Assembly: GCA_947650365.1 (NCBI GenBank)
Contig: CANTAL010000192.1
Coordinates: 98,501-162,500 of the forward strand
Source of the DNA: Chamaelirium japonicum
Taxonomy: Eukaryota > Streptophyta > Magnoliopsida > Liliales > Melanthiaceae
Direction: 5' to 3'
DNA: 64,000 bases
Position 1 is the first letter of the stretch. Every line of letters begins with the position of its first letter. Made by a program: the position numbers and the translations under genes. This document shows positions 20,401 through 30,419 of the stretch, piece by piece. The notes beneath the pieces are model-generated. The model ran no database searches. It was not told where the DNA came from and saw only the letters and a list, made by a program, of their open reading frames with translations.

Positions 20401-21340
20401 CGACCGGGTTATAGTGCCTCGGAGATAACGAAGAATCCGAAGAAGGACAACTTAGTGAGCAGAGCGAAGGGCTTCGACAAACTGCTGACGATGCTAACGG
20501 CGTGAGCAATGTCGGGCCTGGTGATGCAGAGGTAGACCAACTGACCAACGATCTGTTGGTATCGAGTAGGGTCTGAGAGAGGCTCACCGTCTGTGGGACG
20601 AAGCTTCACGTGAAGCTCGAGAGGGGTGACAGTAGAGCGATCATCGGAAAGTGTAGCTCGGTTGAGGATGTCAGCGGTGTACTTCTGCTGGGAGAGCATA
20701 ATCCCTCGCTCACTGTTTGCGATCTCTAGCCCAAGGAAGTAGCGAAGAGGACCTAAGTCATCATCTGGAACCGATGCCGAAGATGCTGCTGAAGGAAGGT
20801 GATGGTAGTGGAGTCATTACCTGTGATGATCATGTCATCGACGTATAATAGGAGAATCGCCCGACCCTGAGGAGATGGCCGCACAAATAGCGAGTGGTTC
20901 TGCGAGCTCTCAATGTAGCCGATCTTGGTGACGGCTCCTCGGAAACACTAAACCAAGCTCGAGAGGCTTGCTTGAGCCCATAGATAGTTCAACGGAGGCG
21001 ACAAACATGCTGGGGAGGAGTATGCAAACCAAGAGGTGGCTGCATGTAGACGACTTCTGAAAGGTCACCGTGAAGAAAGGCATTCTTCACGTCCATCTGA
21101 AGAAGAGGCTATCGACGAACTACTGCAACTGCCAGGAGTGTTTGAACGAAGGCCATCTGAGCTACAGGTGCGAAAGTCTCCTCGTAGTCTATCCCGTATG
21201 CCTGAGTGAAGCCATGGGCCACCAACCGAGCCTTGTGCCGCTCGATGGAACCATCTGGTTGCCGCTTGACCTTGTAGACCCATCGGCAACTGAGAGGCTC
21301 AATACCAACAGGAAGGGGGACGATGTCCCAAGTCTGAGTC
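20401..21340 (-). pseudogene. Copia reverse transcriptase relic
   Basis: Minus-strand frames give CRWVYK- and HGF-type blocks near 21200-21290, a LLLYVDDMIITGNDS active-site block at about 20820-20865, and DILNRATLSD then RYQQIVGQLVYLCITRPDIA at 20520-20690. The YVDD catalytic motif is preserved although the frame is broken several times. Confidence 0.85.
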
Positions 21341-23120
21341 TACTCAAATGCCTGAAACTCCTCGCTCATGGCCTGCCGCCACTGAGGGGATTGGATGGCT
21401 TCCCGGTACGACCGAGGCTCCTGGTCAGTGTGAAGGGCTGCAAGAAAGGTTGTAAACTGAGGCGAGTAGGAGGTGACCGTGGCAAAACCAAAACGGTCAG
21501 GTGGTCCAGAGCCAAAGCTGAAGCGGTCAGGTGGGTGATGCTCGCGCTGAGGGTAGAGGGGTGGCGGGCGAGGATCCACGACCGGCGACATCGGACTGGG
21601 CGTAGCAGGCGGAGTACCATAGACGTCGGGAGGATGAGGAAGACCTACGGAAGCAATCAGTGATGGAGGGGAGGAGAGGATGGAGGGAGGAGAGGTGTCG
21701 GAGTAAGACTCCGTGGAAGAATCACCGGAAGCAGGGGGAGAAGTAGAGCTAGGCGAAAGGGGTGGTGGAAGAGACTCGAGAGTCGGAGACAGGGTGGGAG
21801 GAGGCTCCAAAAAGGTGAGGTCCTGAGCTGCAGAAGAGTAGTAAGGGGCATCCTCGACAAAGGAGACGTGTCGAGAAATGCAAAGGCGACGAGTCAAGGG
21901 GTCATAGCAACGATAATCCTTGTGCTCGGCGCTGATCCCTAAGAGGACGCATTTAACTGCACGTTCGGACAGCTTCGTGCACTCATGCGGCAGAAGGAGA
22001 ACGAAGCAGGTGCACCCGAAGGTACAAAGCAGACTGTAGTCAGGAGGGGAAAAGAAAAGGCGCTCGTGGGGAGATGCACCACTCGGGAGAACAAACGAAG
22101 GGGTAATGTTGATGAGGTTGACTGAGGTCAAGACAGCCTCAACATAGAAAGTGCGTGGAACGGAAGCAAAGAGAAGAAGAGCATATGACGTCTTAAGGAT
22201 ATGATGGTGCTTTCTCTCGGCTACTCTGTTCTGCTCGTGTGTGTGAGGACAGGAGTGCTGGAATAGGGTCCCATGGGACTGAAGAAGTGTCCGCATAGTA
22301 GTGGAGAGGTACTCGAGGGCGTAATTAGACCGAAAGGTTTTGATGCGATAGTCGAACTGTGTATAGACCATCAAGGTGAAAGTCTGGTAGACCTGAGGAA
22401 CCTCAGAGCGGTGCTGAAGAAGGTATACCTAAGTATATCGGCTGAAGTCGTAGATGAAAGAGATATAGTAGCGAAAGCCACACATCGAAGGAAGACGTGC
22501 AGGACCCCAGATGTCGGAGTGCACTAGGTCAAAAGGAGCATAACTTTGAGAGATACTAGAAGGAAAAGGTAAGGCTGTAGCTATGGCAAGCTTGCAACCG
22601 GTACATGTAGATAAAGAAGAAAAAGAGTAATGACCTAGAGCTCCTGTCTGGAGTAAGCTCTTAAGTTGAGACTCAAAAATATGACCGAGTTTTCGGTGCC
22701 ACAAGTCGGCATCGGGAGAAGCTAAACTACATACGCCAAGTGGAGGAATGAGAGGAAGATGAAGATGCTTGAGGTGGTACAGCCCGCCTGACCTACGACC
22801 AACGCCAATCACCCATCCGGTACGTGGATCCTGCACAACACAAGAAGAAGGAGAAAATGTCACGACACATCCAGAGTCACAGAGGTTGCTAATAGAGATG
22901 AGCTGCATGCAAAGCTGGGGGACATGCAACACAGTGGGTAAAGAGAGACGGCCGCTCGGCTCTATAGTAGCAATAATCGATCCACACTGCGAGATGGTTA
23001 GAGAAGAGCCATGAGCAGTGTGTATCAATGGGATGTACGGTGCCAGTCGGCTATCGGTAAGCAGAGAAGCATTGGAGGTCATGTGAAGGGAGGCCCCAGA
23101 GTCCAGAACTCAAGTAGCGA
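21340..23120 (-). pseudogene. Copia protease and integrase relic
   Basis: A DSGAS protease motif lies at about 23085-23105, with a stop three codons upstream. The 22429-23082 frame follows with GAG-pre-integrase (LWHRKLGH and a CTGCK zinc-binding pair) and the start of the integrase core (LVHSDIWGPA). A frameshift near 22400 leads to 21340-22374, with EQNRVAERKHHHIL and the C-terminal Pro-rich linker. The expected DNG motif of the core reads RSNYALEY, so a catalytic Asp appears lost. Confidence 0.85.
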
Positions 23121-23153
23121 AGGTACCAGGAGTGGCTAAGTGAGCAGAGGAAC

Positions 23154-23625
23154 TGATGCAGGCGCGCGTCGTCGAAGGGCGGTTGATGAAGGCGATGTAA
23201 TATTTTTGGTATTTTCTTTGTAAAAGATAACTAGTGATACGGAATCACCGAGAGGAAGTGGCGGAGGGGGTAAGAACTGTGACAGAGAAGAAAAGACTAG
23301 AAGCTTAGACGAGAGGAGGCCTGAAATCCATCAGGGTACAAGGTGGGGACTCAAATCCATGAGCCAACGAAGGCACCCGCCATCAATTTTCATTCATAAT
23401 AATCTGTCCTTCAATGGTTACAATGGGGGCCTTTAAATAGGCTAAAAGAAAGATAAAAATGGCAACAAATTTAAAAGCCAATAACTAACTTGCCTAAAAT
23501 AAAGATCTCAAATAAAAAAAGATTCTAAAAGATATCATAAGAGATATCCTGCCTTATCCATCCATGGCAGGCTAGGATGGGCCTTCGGGTGGCCAACGAG
23601 CTTGGGCCCAAGTCGGATCACATCA
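23154..23625 (-). repeat. 3' LTR of the nested gag-only element
   Basis: 472 bp. On the minus strand AGCGGAAGCGAA (23626-23637) directly precedes it and can serve as the polypurine tract. Confidence 0.92.
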
Positions 23626-23973
23626 TTCGCTTCCGCTGTGAAGAACTCGCCCTCGAGTTCATACGGTAAAGTGCAATCATCCTCGAGGTTTTCGCCGATG
23701 TGGTATCTGTCGTCAGGAGCTGATGGTGGAGGCCCAACAAATGATGCCTCATTACACCGAAGTTACCACCGGGGTCCCATGAGAAGGTATCACTGCCGTC
23801 GATCGGGAAACATACATCAAAGTGGTGCTGGGGTAGACGATCGAGTCGGATAGTAATATCAGACCGCTGCAGTAGCTCGAACATCGGCTTGCCTAAACGG
23901 ATGTAGAGCTGAACAAACACTGTAGGCACCAATAGTCGGTCTAGCCCAAGAAATTCAATCTGCTGAAGCTCGG

Positions 23974-24429
23974 CTAGGAGACATCCTCGAAAGAATCCGC
24001 AGTAGGTGGTAGCATGGCTGGCGGCAGAAGATCCTCTGGAAGGGGAAGCTCGTCTGCTGGTGGTGGTACTAGAGGTGATGGATCTGCCGAAGATACAACT
24101 GGAGGAAGCTCTGTCGGTGGTGGAGGCTCTGCTGGAAGTGTTGGAGGTGAAGACTCATCTGTGGAGGCCGCTAGAGGTGAGTCCATTTGCTGTAGCTCCC
24201 ATTCAATCCCACAAGCTATCTCATAGGCTTCGTCCAGATCCCTCCAAGATCCAGCTGAAAACTTGCCCTTTCTGTCGGAGCGGAGTCCTCTAATGTACAG
24301 TACCACTGCCAAGAAATCTTTCTCTGACAAACCATAGCGAGTCATGCGCCGATAGAACGCTGACGTATACTCATAGACGGATGTGTTCCCTTGATGACAA
24401 CGAATCAACCCTTGCACCTTGGTATCCAT
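23974..24429 (-). CDS. gag-like protein of the nested element
   Basis: A 151-residue frame. Its N-terminal half (GLIRCHQGNTSVYEYTSAF, then RRMTRYGLSEKDFL and LYIRGLRSD) matches the middle of the retrotransposon gag (capsid) domain. The C-terminal half is Pro/Ser-rich low complexity. No zinc knuckle or protease follows. An upstream frame (24371-24652) overlaps in another phase and may hold the gag N-terminus after a frameshift, so the true start is uncertain. Confidence 0.65.
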   Translation of the reverse strand: MDTKVQGLIRCHQGNTSVYEYTSAFYRRMTRYGLSEKDFLAVVLYIRGLRSDRKGKFSAGSWRDLDEAYEIACGIEWELQQMDSPLAASTDESSPPTLPAEPPPPTELPPVVSSADPSPLVPPPADELPLPEDLLPPAMLPPTADSFEDVS

Positions 24430-24889
24430 GCCACAATGGTAGAAGAGTGGTCCAAGGGTAAATCTGGAAATATGTAATTACTGGTTCACTGAAAATTCCT
24501 GCTGATGGTATGGATGCGTAGAGCTCGAAAAGGGCTTCGATTTGGTACCAAGAACGTCCAAATCGGATGAAAAATGAGAGAGATATGGCGTTTTGAAGTT
24601 GTAGGGTCTTATCGGGTCTGTTTTTTTGTAAACGGGTTGGATCCGAATTCAATCGGGTTCAGCACTTAAGTGGGAAAGAGCAACTAGAAAGGTTGGGGAT
24701 TTGAGGGCTGTTGGATGGGGATCTAAGGGTTGTGGTGGGGGGTGAATTGGGAAAATAGAAAGGGCAAAAGGGGGGGAATCGGATTAGGGTTTTTTTTTTT
24801 TGGCCTCTTGTTGCAATTAGGGAAGAGGAAAAAGGGGCAGCAGCTGCAGCGGCAAAGGGGCAGCAGCAGCAAACAGCACCGCAGGTAGC

Positions 24890-24990
24890 TTCTTTCCTTC
24901 TTTCCTTCTTTTCTTTCTTTCCTTTTCTTCTTTTCTTTCTTTCCTTTTCTTCCCTTTCCTTCCTACTATTCTTTCTTTTCTTTTTTTTTT
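24890..24990. repeat. Pyrimidine-rich (TTTCC/TTTCT)n tract
   Basis: Degenerate TTCCTTCTTTTC-type repeats in the leader of the nested element. The Lys/Glu/Arg-rich frames across it are artefacts. Confidence 0.85.
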
Positions 24991-25362
24991 TTTCTTTTTC
25001 TTCACAGATCTGCGGCAGATCTGTTTGGGTTTTTTTTTTTTGGCTGCGGGGTGCGCGGGAGCACGGAGCAAGGTGCGGTTCAGCGGGTGAAGCGAGAGGA
25101 AGGGTCGGCTTGCGGTGGACGGGCGGGCGGCAAAGGAGAGGGGTTCGGTTGAGGGAGGTTTTCTCTCTTCTCTCTTTTTTTTTTCTCAATAGATCTGATC
25201 TCTTTTCTCCTTTTTTTTTTTTGTTGGGATTGTTGGGCGACGTACCAGAAGAAGACGACTCGGCGAGGATGGTGACGATGGAACGACGATGATGACGATG
25301 ACGGTGGACGACGGCGATCGAAGCGAAGATCGTTCGTGGTGCGGGAACGCCACGAAGCCGAA

Positions 25363-25374
25363 GCTATGATACCA
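25363..25374 (-). promoter_or_regulatory. Primer-binding site of the nested element
   Basis: The minus strand reads TGGTATCATAGC, three bases inside the 5' LTR, close to the initiator tRNA-Met 3' end (one change from the usual TGGTATCAGAGC). Confidence 0.85.
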
Positions 25375-25377
25375 ACT

Positions 25378-25849
25378 TGATGCAGACGCGCGTCGTCGAA
25401 GGGCGGTTGATGAAGGCGATGTAATATTTTTGGTATTTTCTTTGTAAAAGATAACTAGTGATACGGAATCACCGAGAGGAAGTGGCGGAGGGGGTAAGAA
25501 CTGTGACAGAGAAGAAAAGACTAGAAGCTTAGACGAGAGGGGGCCTGAAATCCATCAGGGTACAAGGTGGGGACTCAAATCCATGAGCCAACGAAGGCAT
25601 CCACCATCAATTTTCATTCATAATAATCTGTCCTTCAATGGTTACAATGGGGGCCTTTAAATAGGCTAAAAGAAAGATAAAAATGGCAACAAATTTAAAA
25701 GCCAATAACTAACTTGCCTAAAATAAAGATCTCAAATAAAAAAAGATTCTAAAAGATATCATAAGAGATATCCTGCCTTATCCATCCATGGCAGGCTAGG
25801 ATGGGCCTTCGGGTGGCCAACGGGCTTGGGCCCAAGTCGGATCACATCA
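25378..25849 (-). repeat. 5' LTR of the nested gag-only element
   Basis: 472 bp, about 99% identical to 23154-23625. It is followed by the GGAAC duplication, after which the host copia resumes. Confidence 0.92.
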
Positions 25850-26049
25850 GGAACTGGAGGCGCTGGAAATCTTGGCGGAGCTGAAGATCCCCTGCTGGTC
25901 TAGGCGAAGCTGGAGCTGTGCAAATTGCTGCTGAAGGAGCTGAGTAGTGTCGGGAGCATCCAAGGAACCCCGGGGTGAAGATGGAACCGTGCGAGGAGAG
26001 GACAGAGCAGTAGCAGCAGCAACAATAAAGCCAACTATCGACCACGTCC

Positions 26050-27076
26050 TCAGGGTCCCTGCCGCTTCTCGGGATGCAGCTTCCAATATGTGGTGACAAC
26101 ATGACCTGGTTTGTGGCAGTGAGTGCACATAAACCGATCACGACCAGAAACAGAAGTGGAAGAGACAGCCGGGGCTACAACAAGGACGCCAGTGTAGCTG
26201 GAGGGGGACAGAGGGGCCCTGGTGGCGATGGTACGCAGCCTGATTTTTTCGGCGACGAACTCGGCAATAGCAGCATCCAAGCGCGGAAGTGGGTCTCGGT
26301 GGATTAAGGCGCCGGCAAGTGGGCCAAACTCTGGTCGAAGGGCCATTAGGAACTGGTAAAGTTGACGGTGCTCCCAGAAGGCCTGGTGAGCGGCACGACA
26401 CTCGAGAGAGACGGGAGGTACCAGTGACTGAAGCTCCCGCCAGTAACCACACATCTGCGCATGGAATTACTGGATCGTATGATCGCCCTGCTGTTCGGAC
26501 TGGACCTGGGAGAGGAGCATACTCGTGAGCGCCGCTAGACTTCATGAAGTGCTCAACTAGGGAGTGTAATATAGCTGCGGATGCTCCAAGGGCGACGAGA
26601 TCGGCGCGCATCGTCCGATCGACCGAAGCGACAAGGTAGGCGGTGACCCGTGCATCATGAAGGCGCCACGCCTGAAGGGCGGCAGGGAAAGCCTGACTCG
26701 GTGCCAAGGTGGTGCCGTCGAGGAATCCAAAGAGGCCACGTCCAAGAAGCGTGGTCTGGATGGTGGCTGCCCATGCTTCCCAGTTGACGGAGGTGGCGAG
26801 AGGGAAGTCCGTCGAGCTCGGCAGGAAGTCGAGAGTATACTCGAATGGGAGGCTCTCGAAGTGCAGTGGCATGGGCGGAGGAGGAGTCGGCCATGGTGGC
26901 TCATGGGCGAAGGATTGCTTGTCAGAGGAATTCACGGAGCGGATGTACGAATATTGGATTAGCGTCTGGTGGTGCAGAGGAACGGATCTCAGATCTGTAC
27001 TGCAGGTTGCCGGAGTCGAGTAGATCTCATATCTGTCATCGGATCTGAAAGAGCCTTGAATCTGAGATGATCTCAT
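26050..27076 (-). pseudogene. Copia gag relic
   Basis: The frame from 27076 carries VNWEAWAATIQTTLLGRGLFG, typical of the copia gag N-terminus; the 26050-26454 frame continues with QLYQFLMALRPEFGPL and a zinc knuckle CTHCHKPGHVVTTYW whose last Cys is replaced by Tyr. The two frames are related by a frameshift near 26450. The likely initiator region (MADSSSAH, about 26894) is in yet another frame. Confidence 0.85.
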
Positions 27077-27622
27077 ATTTCTGTTGCTCAGAGATCGAGA
27101 GAGGAACAGATCTCAGATTCGGTTGGAGGCTCGTCGGATCTGGAGGCAGCTCTCAGATAACATCGAAGATCTGCGACATGATCCGTTGGGTCGCGAGGGA
27201 AATCTCAGCGGCTGCTCGATGAGATCTCGTCGGAGATGACAGATCCCATCGGGGAGTGCAGATCTCTTTAGATCCCGATCGTAGAACTGATCGGAGATGG
27301 AGAGTGAGATCTTATCGGAGAAGAGGAGCTCAGAGGAGGTTGACCTCGTCTGGAAGAGAGCTCAGAGGGGGATCAGATCTGCGATCAGGGTGTCAGCTGT
27401 CCGGATCTAGTCGTGGATCTCTCAAGTGGCTGTCCGGATCTGGTCGCAGAGGAGGTCGTCAGGATCCCAGAGGAGGTTGCCGGCCATATATGGATCTGGT
27501 GCGCAGGGAGTCCGGCGAGGCAGTGGCAGCTCCGACAAGGAAGATCCGGCGAGATCTGGAACTGGATATGGAGGGGAGAAGATCTGGTGGCGAGGCAGCG
27601 ACAGCTCCGATGAGGATCAACA
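26985..27622. repeat. GATC-dense leader of the copia element
   Basis: About 29 GATC tetramers, most as AGATCT or GGATCTG, occur in about 640 bp between the primer site and gag. The unit is too degenerate for a simple tandem repeat. Confidence 0.7.
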
Positions 27623-27633
27623 CTCTGATACCA
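27623..27633 (-). promoter_or_regulatory. Copia primer-binding site
   Basis: The minus strand reads TGGTATCAGAG immediately inside the 5' LTR: initiator tRNA-Met type. Confidence 0.9.
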
Positions 27634-27794
27634 TGTGACAAAGTTTCCTAGCATGAAGAGAGAAAGAGAGTCTAGGGTTTTTTTGGGGAGAATCAATCAA
27701 TGCTCTCATTAAGCCAAGGGCCAAATATATAGATGATACAAAAAATGGGGGTATCCTATACAGGAAATTTACGGGTATGTGTATCTCAACACTG
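27634..27794 (-). repeat. Copia 5' LTR
   Basis: About 161 bp, homologous to 19716-19881. A TATATATTT-like motif lies on the minus strand near 27725-27733. Confidence 0.85.
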
Positions 27795-27799
27795 TGCAC

Positions 27800-28054
27800 T
27801 ATCACTAACATGCACTACTCAGTTGTAAATGACAATTATAGTTGTCATTGGTATTATTGTGTTTGTAAAAAAGACATAAAATAATGTTTTATGGGATGCA
27901 TTTTACATACATTTTTCACTAAATAAAATCTTCCAGTCCATCTAGTACTGCATGTTAGTAGTGTATGGTATTGAATCGCTAACACGATGGATTTTGTTAA
28001 AATATATTCTTAAACCATTTGTCATGCTATGTGTGCTTTCTAGTGCACTCCCCC
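27800..28054. other. AT-rich spacer
   Basis: No gene or repeat supported between the copia flank and the pyrimidine-rich array. Confidence 0.4.
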
Positions 28055-28737
28055 ACCCCACCCGCCGTTGTCTCTCTCTCTCATGATTGGTTAGTCTCTC
28101 TCATCCCCCAACTCTGTCTCATCTCTATCTCATCCCACCACTATCTGATCTCTCTCATTCCATCAATATCTCATTTTCATCTATCTCATCCTCGTTCTCT
28201 CTCTCATCTCTCTTCTACCCACCTATCACTCATCTCTCTCTTACATCCCACCTATCTCTCATCTATCTCTCTCATTCCACCCATCTCTTTCCCTTTCATC
28301 TCTTTTATCCCTATCATCTCTCTCTTCTTTTTATCATCTCATTTAGTTCTCTCTCTCCCTCTCTCATCCCACCCATCTATATCATCTAAGACATCTATCT
28401 CTCACTCGACCTATCCCTCTCATCTTCTTTATCATCCCTTGCACCAATCTCTCTATTACTTATCTCTATCATGCTATTAATCTCTCTGGTACTCATCTCT
28501 TCTCATCCCACCATCTCCCTCATCTCTCTTTCTTATATTTCTTTCATCCTACAAACATCTATTTTTTCTTATCTCTCTTTTTTATTTTATCGATCCCTCT
28601 CCCATCTCACTTTACATCTTATGCACTGATCTCTCTATATCATCCCTTGTGTCATTCTCTCTTCCTCGTCTTTTTCTTTCATCCCACTGATTTCCTTATC
28701 ATCTCTTTTGTCCCACCAATCTCTCTCATTGTGAAAA
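28055..28737. repeat. Degenerate pyrimidine-rich array (CTCTCTCATCCCACC-like)
   Basis: Words such as CATCTCTCTCATCCCACC recur with many changes over about 680 bp. The complementary array lies on the other side of the solo LTR (33594-34270). Confidence 0.8.
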
Positions 28738-28845
28738 GTTCTCTAATTGTGTGTTTAACTATTGCTAGCTCATAGTCGTGATGCATGGTATATCAACTAT
28801 ATTATTGTGGGCAACAAAATTAGCTCACGGCTTGAACCTGGCCCA

Positions 28846-29010
28846 CATGTGAAACTCAGCCTGCCACAAAAGCCCACATGCGAAACTTGGCCTACAAACG
28901 GCCCGCATGGGAAACTCGGCCCGCCACAATGGCCCGCATACGAAACTTGGCCTACACACAATGGCATTCATGTGAAACTCGGCCCGCCACAATGGCCCGC
29001 ACACAACGAC
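28846..29010. repeat. Tandem repeat in solo LTR U3 (about 33 bp)
   Basis: About five units contain GAAACTCGGCC or GAAACTTGGCC followed by GCCCGCA. This is the U3 area where the intact Tat LTR has its own GTTTGCATCCACGT repeats. Confidence 0.7.
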
Positions 29011-29620
29011 CTGCGCGCAAGACTCGATTTGCGCACACCGGATCGTAAAGGATAGACCCGGACCCGACTCAAGCACACCCACGCAAATGTGGCACCCATG
29101 CAAGTGCACCCACTAGACTCACGACTTGAAGCCAAAAAGGGGGCCCACCGACCCCCTTCTCGAAAACCGTGCCCCTCCCCACGGGGTGTGTGGCCCGCTA
29201 ATAAAGGGCCGGGTGGGGGCCACTGGCCCCCCTTTTTTGGAAACTGTGCCCCCTCCCCATGGGTAGGCGTGGCTGGCTATAAGGGGAAAGAAAAAAAAGA
29301 GAAGAAATAAAAGAAAAAGAAAGAAACACCGCCGTGCGCAAGGGGAGGTAGCTCAGATGTCTACGCCAACTGTAGATCCGCGTTGATCCCTCGATCCGAC
29401 GGATAAGAAACGAAGTCGTGTCGCCATAGATTTGAATCAGTGTAGTCAAGGCGTTAATACGAACTGGCGTTCAACCTTATTGGCGCCTGAGGCGAGGCGA
29501 GCGCCTGATTGAAATAAGCCGTGCAAAAAATATAATATATGTATATATTATAAAATAACTAGTTGAAACATGTGCTAGCAGCTCCTCATGCTGGGATTAA
29601 TTTTTTAGGGGCCATGGGAT

Positions 29621-29783
29621 GAGTTCGGATCTCCTCCACTCAGTATGCTCAGTCGGTGGGCTCGATGTACATCACAGCCGCATGTAGTTGGCTGGAGTAC
29701 GCTTCACTTTCGGGTCGCCTGCCATCGTGCGATTTTGATGCTTCCACCGACTGGGGCCGACCAACTGGAGAAGATCTGAACTC
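29621..29783. mobile_element. Foldback MITE, GAGTTCGGATCTCC family (copy 2)
   Basis: 163 bp with inverted ends GAGTTCGGATCTCCTCCA and GGAGAAGATCTGAACTC. Flanks CCATGGGAT (29612-29620) and CCATGTGAT (29784-29792) are a 9-bp duplication with one change, which suggests Mutator-type mobilisation. Confidence 0.82.
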
Positions 29784-29893
29784 CCATGTGATGAACCTTG
29801 ATCCTTAGTGGGATGCCATGTAATGTTGGTAACTCAAAAGTTGGCAAACTAGTTGGCTACCTAGCATTTCATTTTTTCCTATAACCTTATATG

Positions 29894-30020
29894 GTTAATA
29901 GGTTAGAGCCAAAACTGAATCACAATTGTCTGATCGGTGAATCACAATTGTCTAATCGGTGAATCACACTTAGCATACAAAAGAACGGGTGTGATTCAGG
30001 TTTGGCTTCAATTTAAACCA
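29894..30020. repeat. Palindromic repeat related to 1390-1705
   Basis: The left arm GGTTAGAGCCAAAACTGAAT and right arm ATTCAGGTTTGGCTTCAAT are inverted. Between them CGGTGAATCACA is duplicated in tandem. It is the same family as the array in the first TIR element. Confidence 0.65.
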
Positions 30021-30383
30021 TTAATTAAATGAGGCGGGCGCCTCCATCGCCTCACGCCTGGAGCGCCTCTCGCCTCAGGCGGGCGCCTTGCTCCGCCTAA
30101 TATTCCTGTTGTCGCCTCGATTCAAGCGAGGCGCTCTAGTCTCGCCTCTCGCCTCAGGCGGGCGCCTCGGGTCGCCTTAACTACACTGATTTGAATGTGC
30201 AAAGATGACTCATATCTCAAAAGATTGAGCCATATCCTGCCCACAACCGCCGCTAGAAAAAAGGAAAGAGATCGATGTTGTTTCTCCCAAAAAAGGAAGC
30301 GAAATCTCATTGGTTAGGGGGGGGGGGGAGATATTTAAGGGATGCACTAAATCGTAGCCATATTTCTCCCCTTTTCCCCCTAG

Positions 30384-30391
30384 CCTATAAA
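30384..30391 (+). promoter_or_regulatory. TATA box of the Tat-related solo LTR
   Basis: CTATAAATAG in the context GGGG-rich right flank, equivalent to the TATA boxes of the intact LTRs (minus strand near 43813-43822 and 58187-58196). Confidence 0.7.
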
Positions 30392-30419
30392 TAGAAGGGG
30401 TGGGGGAGGCATCAAAGGT

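Larger units (their letters stand above)
23154..25849 (-). mobile_element. Nested non-autonomous LTR element carrying only a gag-like ORF (TR-GAG-like)
   Basis: Two 472-bp LTRs (23154-23625 and 25378-25849) start TGATG and end CATCA and differ at five positions by eye, all transitions. GGAAC on both sides (23149-23153 and 25850-25854) is an exact 5-bp duplication within the host copia. The internal 1.75 kb has a primer site and a gag-like frame but no protease, integrase or polymerase. Size and content fit TR-GAG non-autonomous retrotransposons, which must borrow enzymes. It is the youngest clearly dated insertion here. Confidence 0.9.
19716..27794 (-). mobile_element. Ty1-copia retrotransposon (degenerate), split by a nested LTR element
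   Basis: Short LTRs (19716-19881 and 27634-27794) flank gag, protease, integrase, reverse transcriptase and RNase H in copia order on the minus strand. TGCAC on both sides (19711-19715 and 27795-27799) is a plausible target duplication. The primer site beside the right LTR is TGGTATCAGAG on the minus strand. Without the nested 2.7-kb element it would be about 5.4 kb, normal for copia. Coding regions have many frameshifts and stops, so it is inactive. Confidence 0.9.
29438..30187. mobile_element. MULE-like non-autonomous element nested in the solo LTR
   Basis: The inverted ends AGTGTAGTCAAGGCG and CGCCTTAACTACACT are flanked by GATTTGAAT on both sides (29429-29437 and 30188-30196), a perfect 9-bp Mutator-type duplication. 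GGCGCC/GAGGCG-rich subterminal blocks lie at both ends. Two smaller elements are nested inside (29621-29783 and 29894-30020). No transposase. Confidence 0.82.

Noticed and set aside
24659..25189. A 176-codon Lys/Glu/Arg-rich minus-strand frame in the nested gag-only element
   Set aside because: It is mostly translation of the pyrimidine tract in the leader and has no domain.
28019..28480. A Ser/Ile/Leu/His-rich 153-codon frame
   Set aside because: It is translation of the degenerate CTCTCATCCC array.
29341..29372. GGGGAGGTAGCTCAGATG resembles the 5' end of a tRNA-Ala gene
   Set aside because: No cloverleaf can be completed, and the same position in the intact Tat LTR reads as diverged LTR sequence, so it is chance within the LTR.
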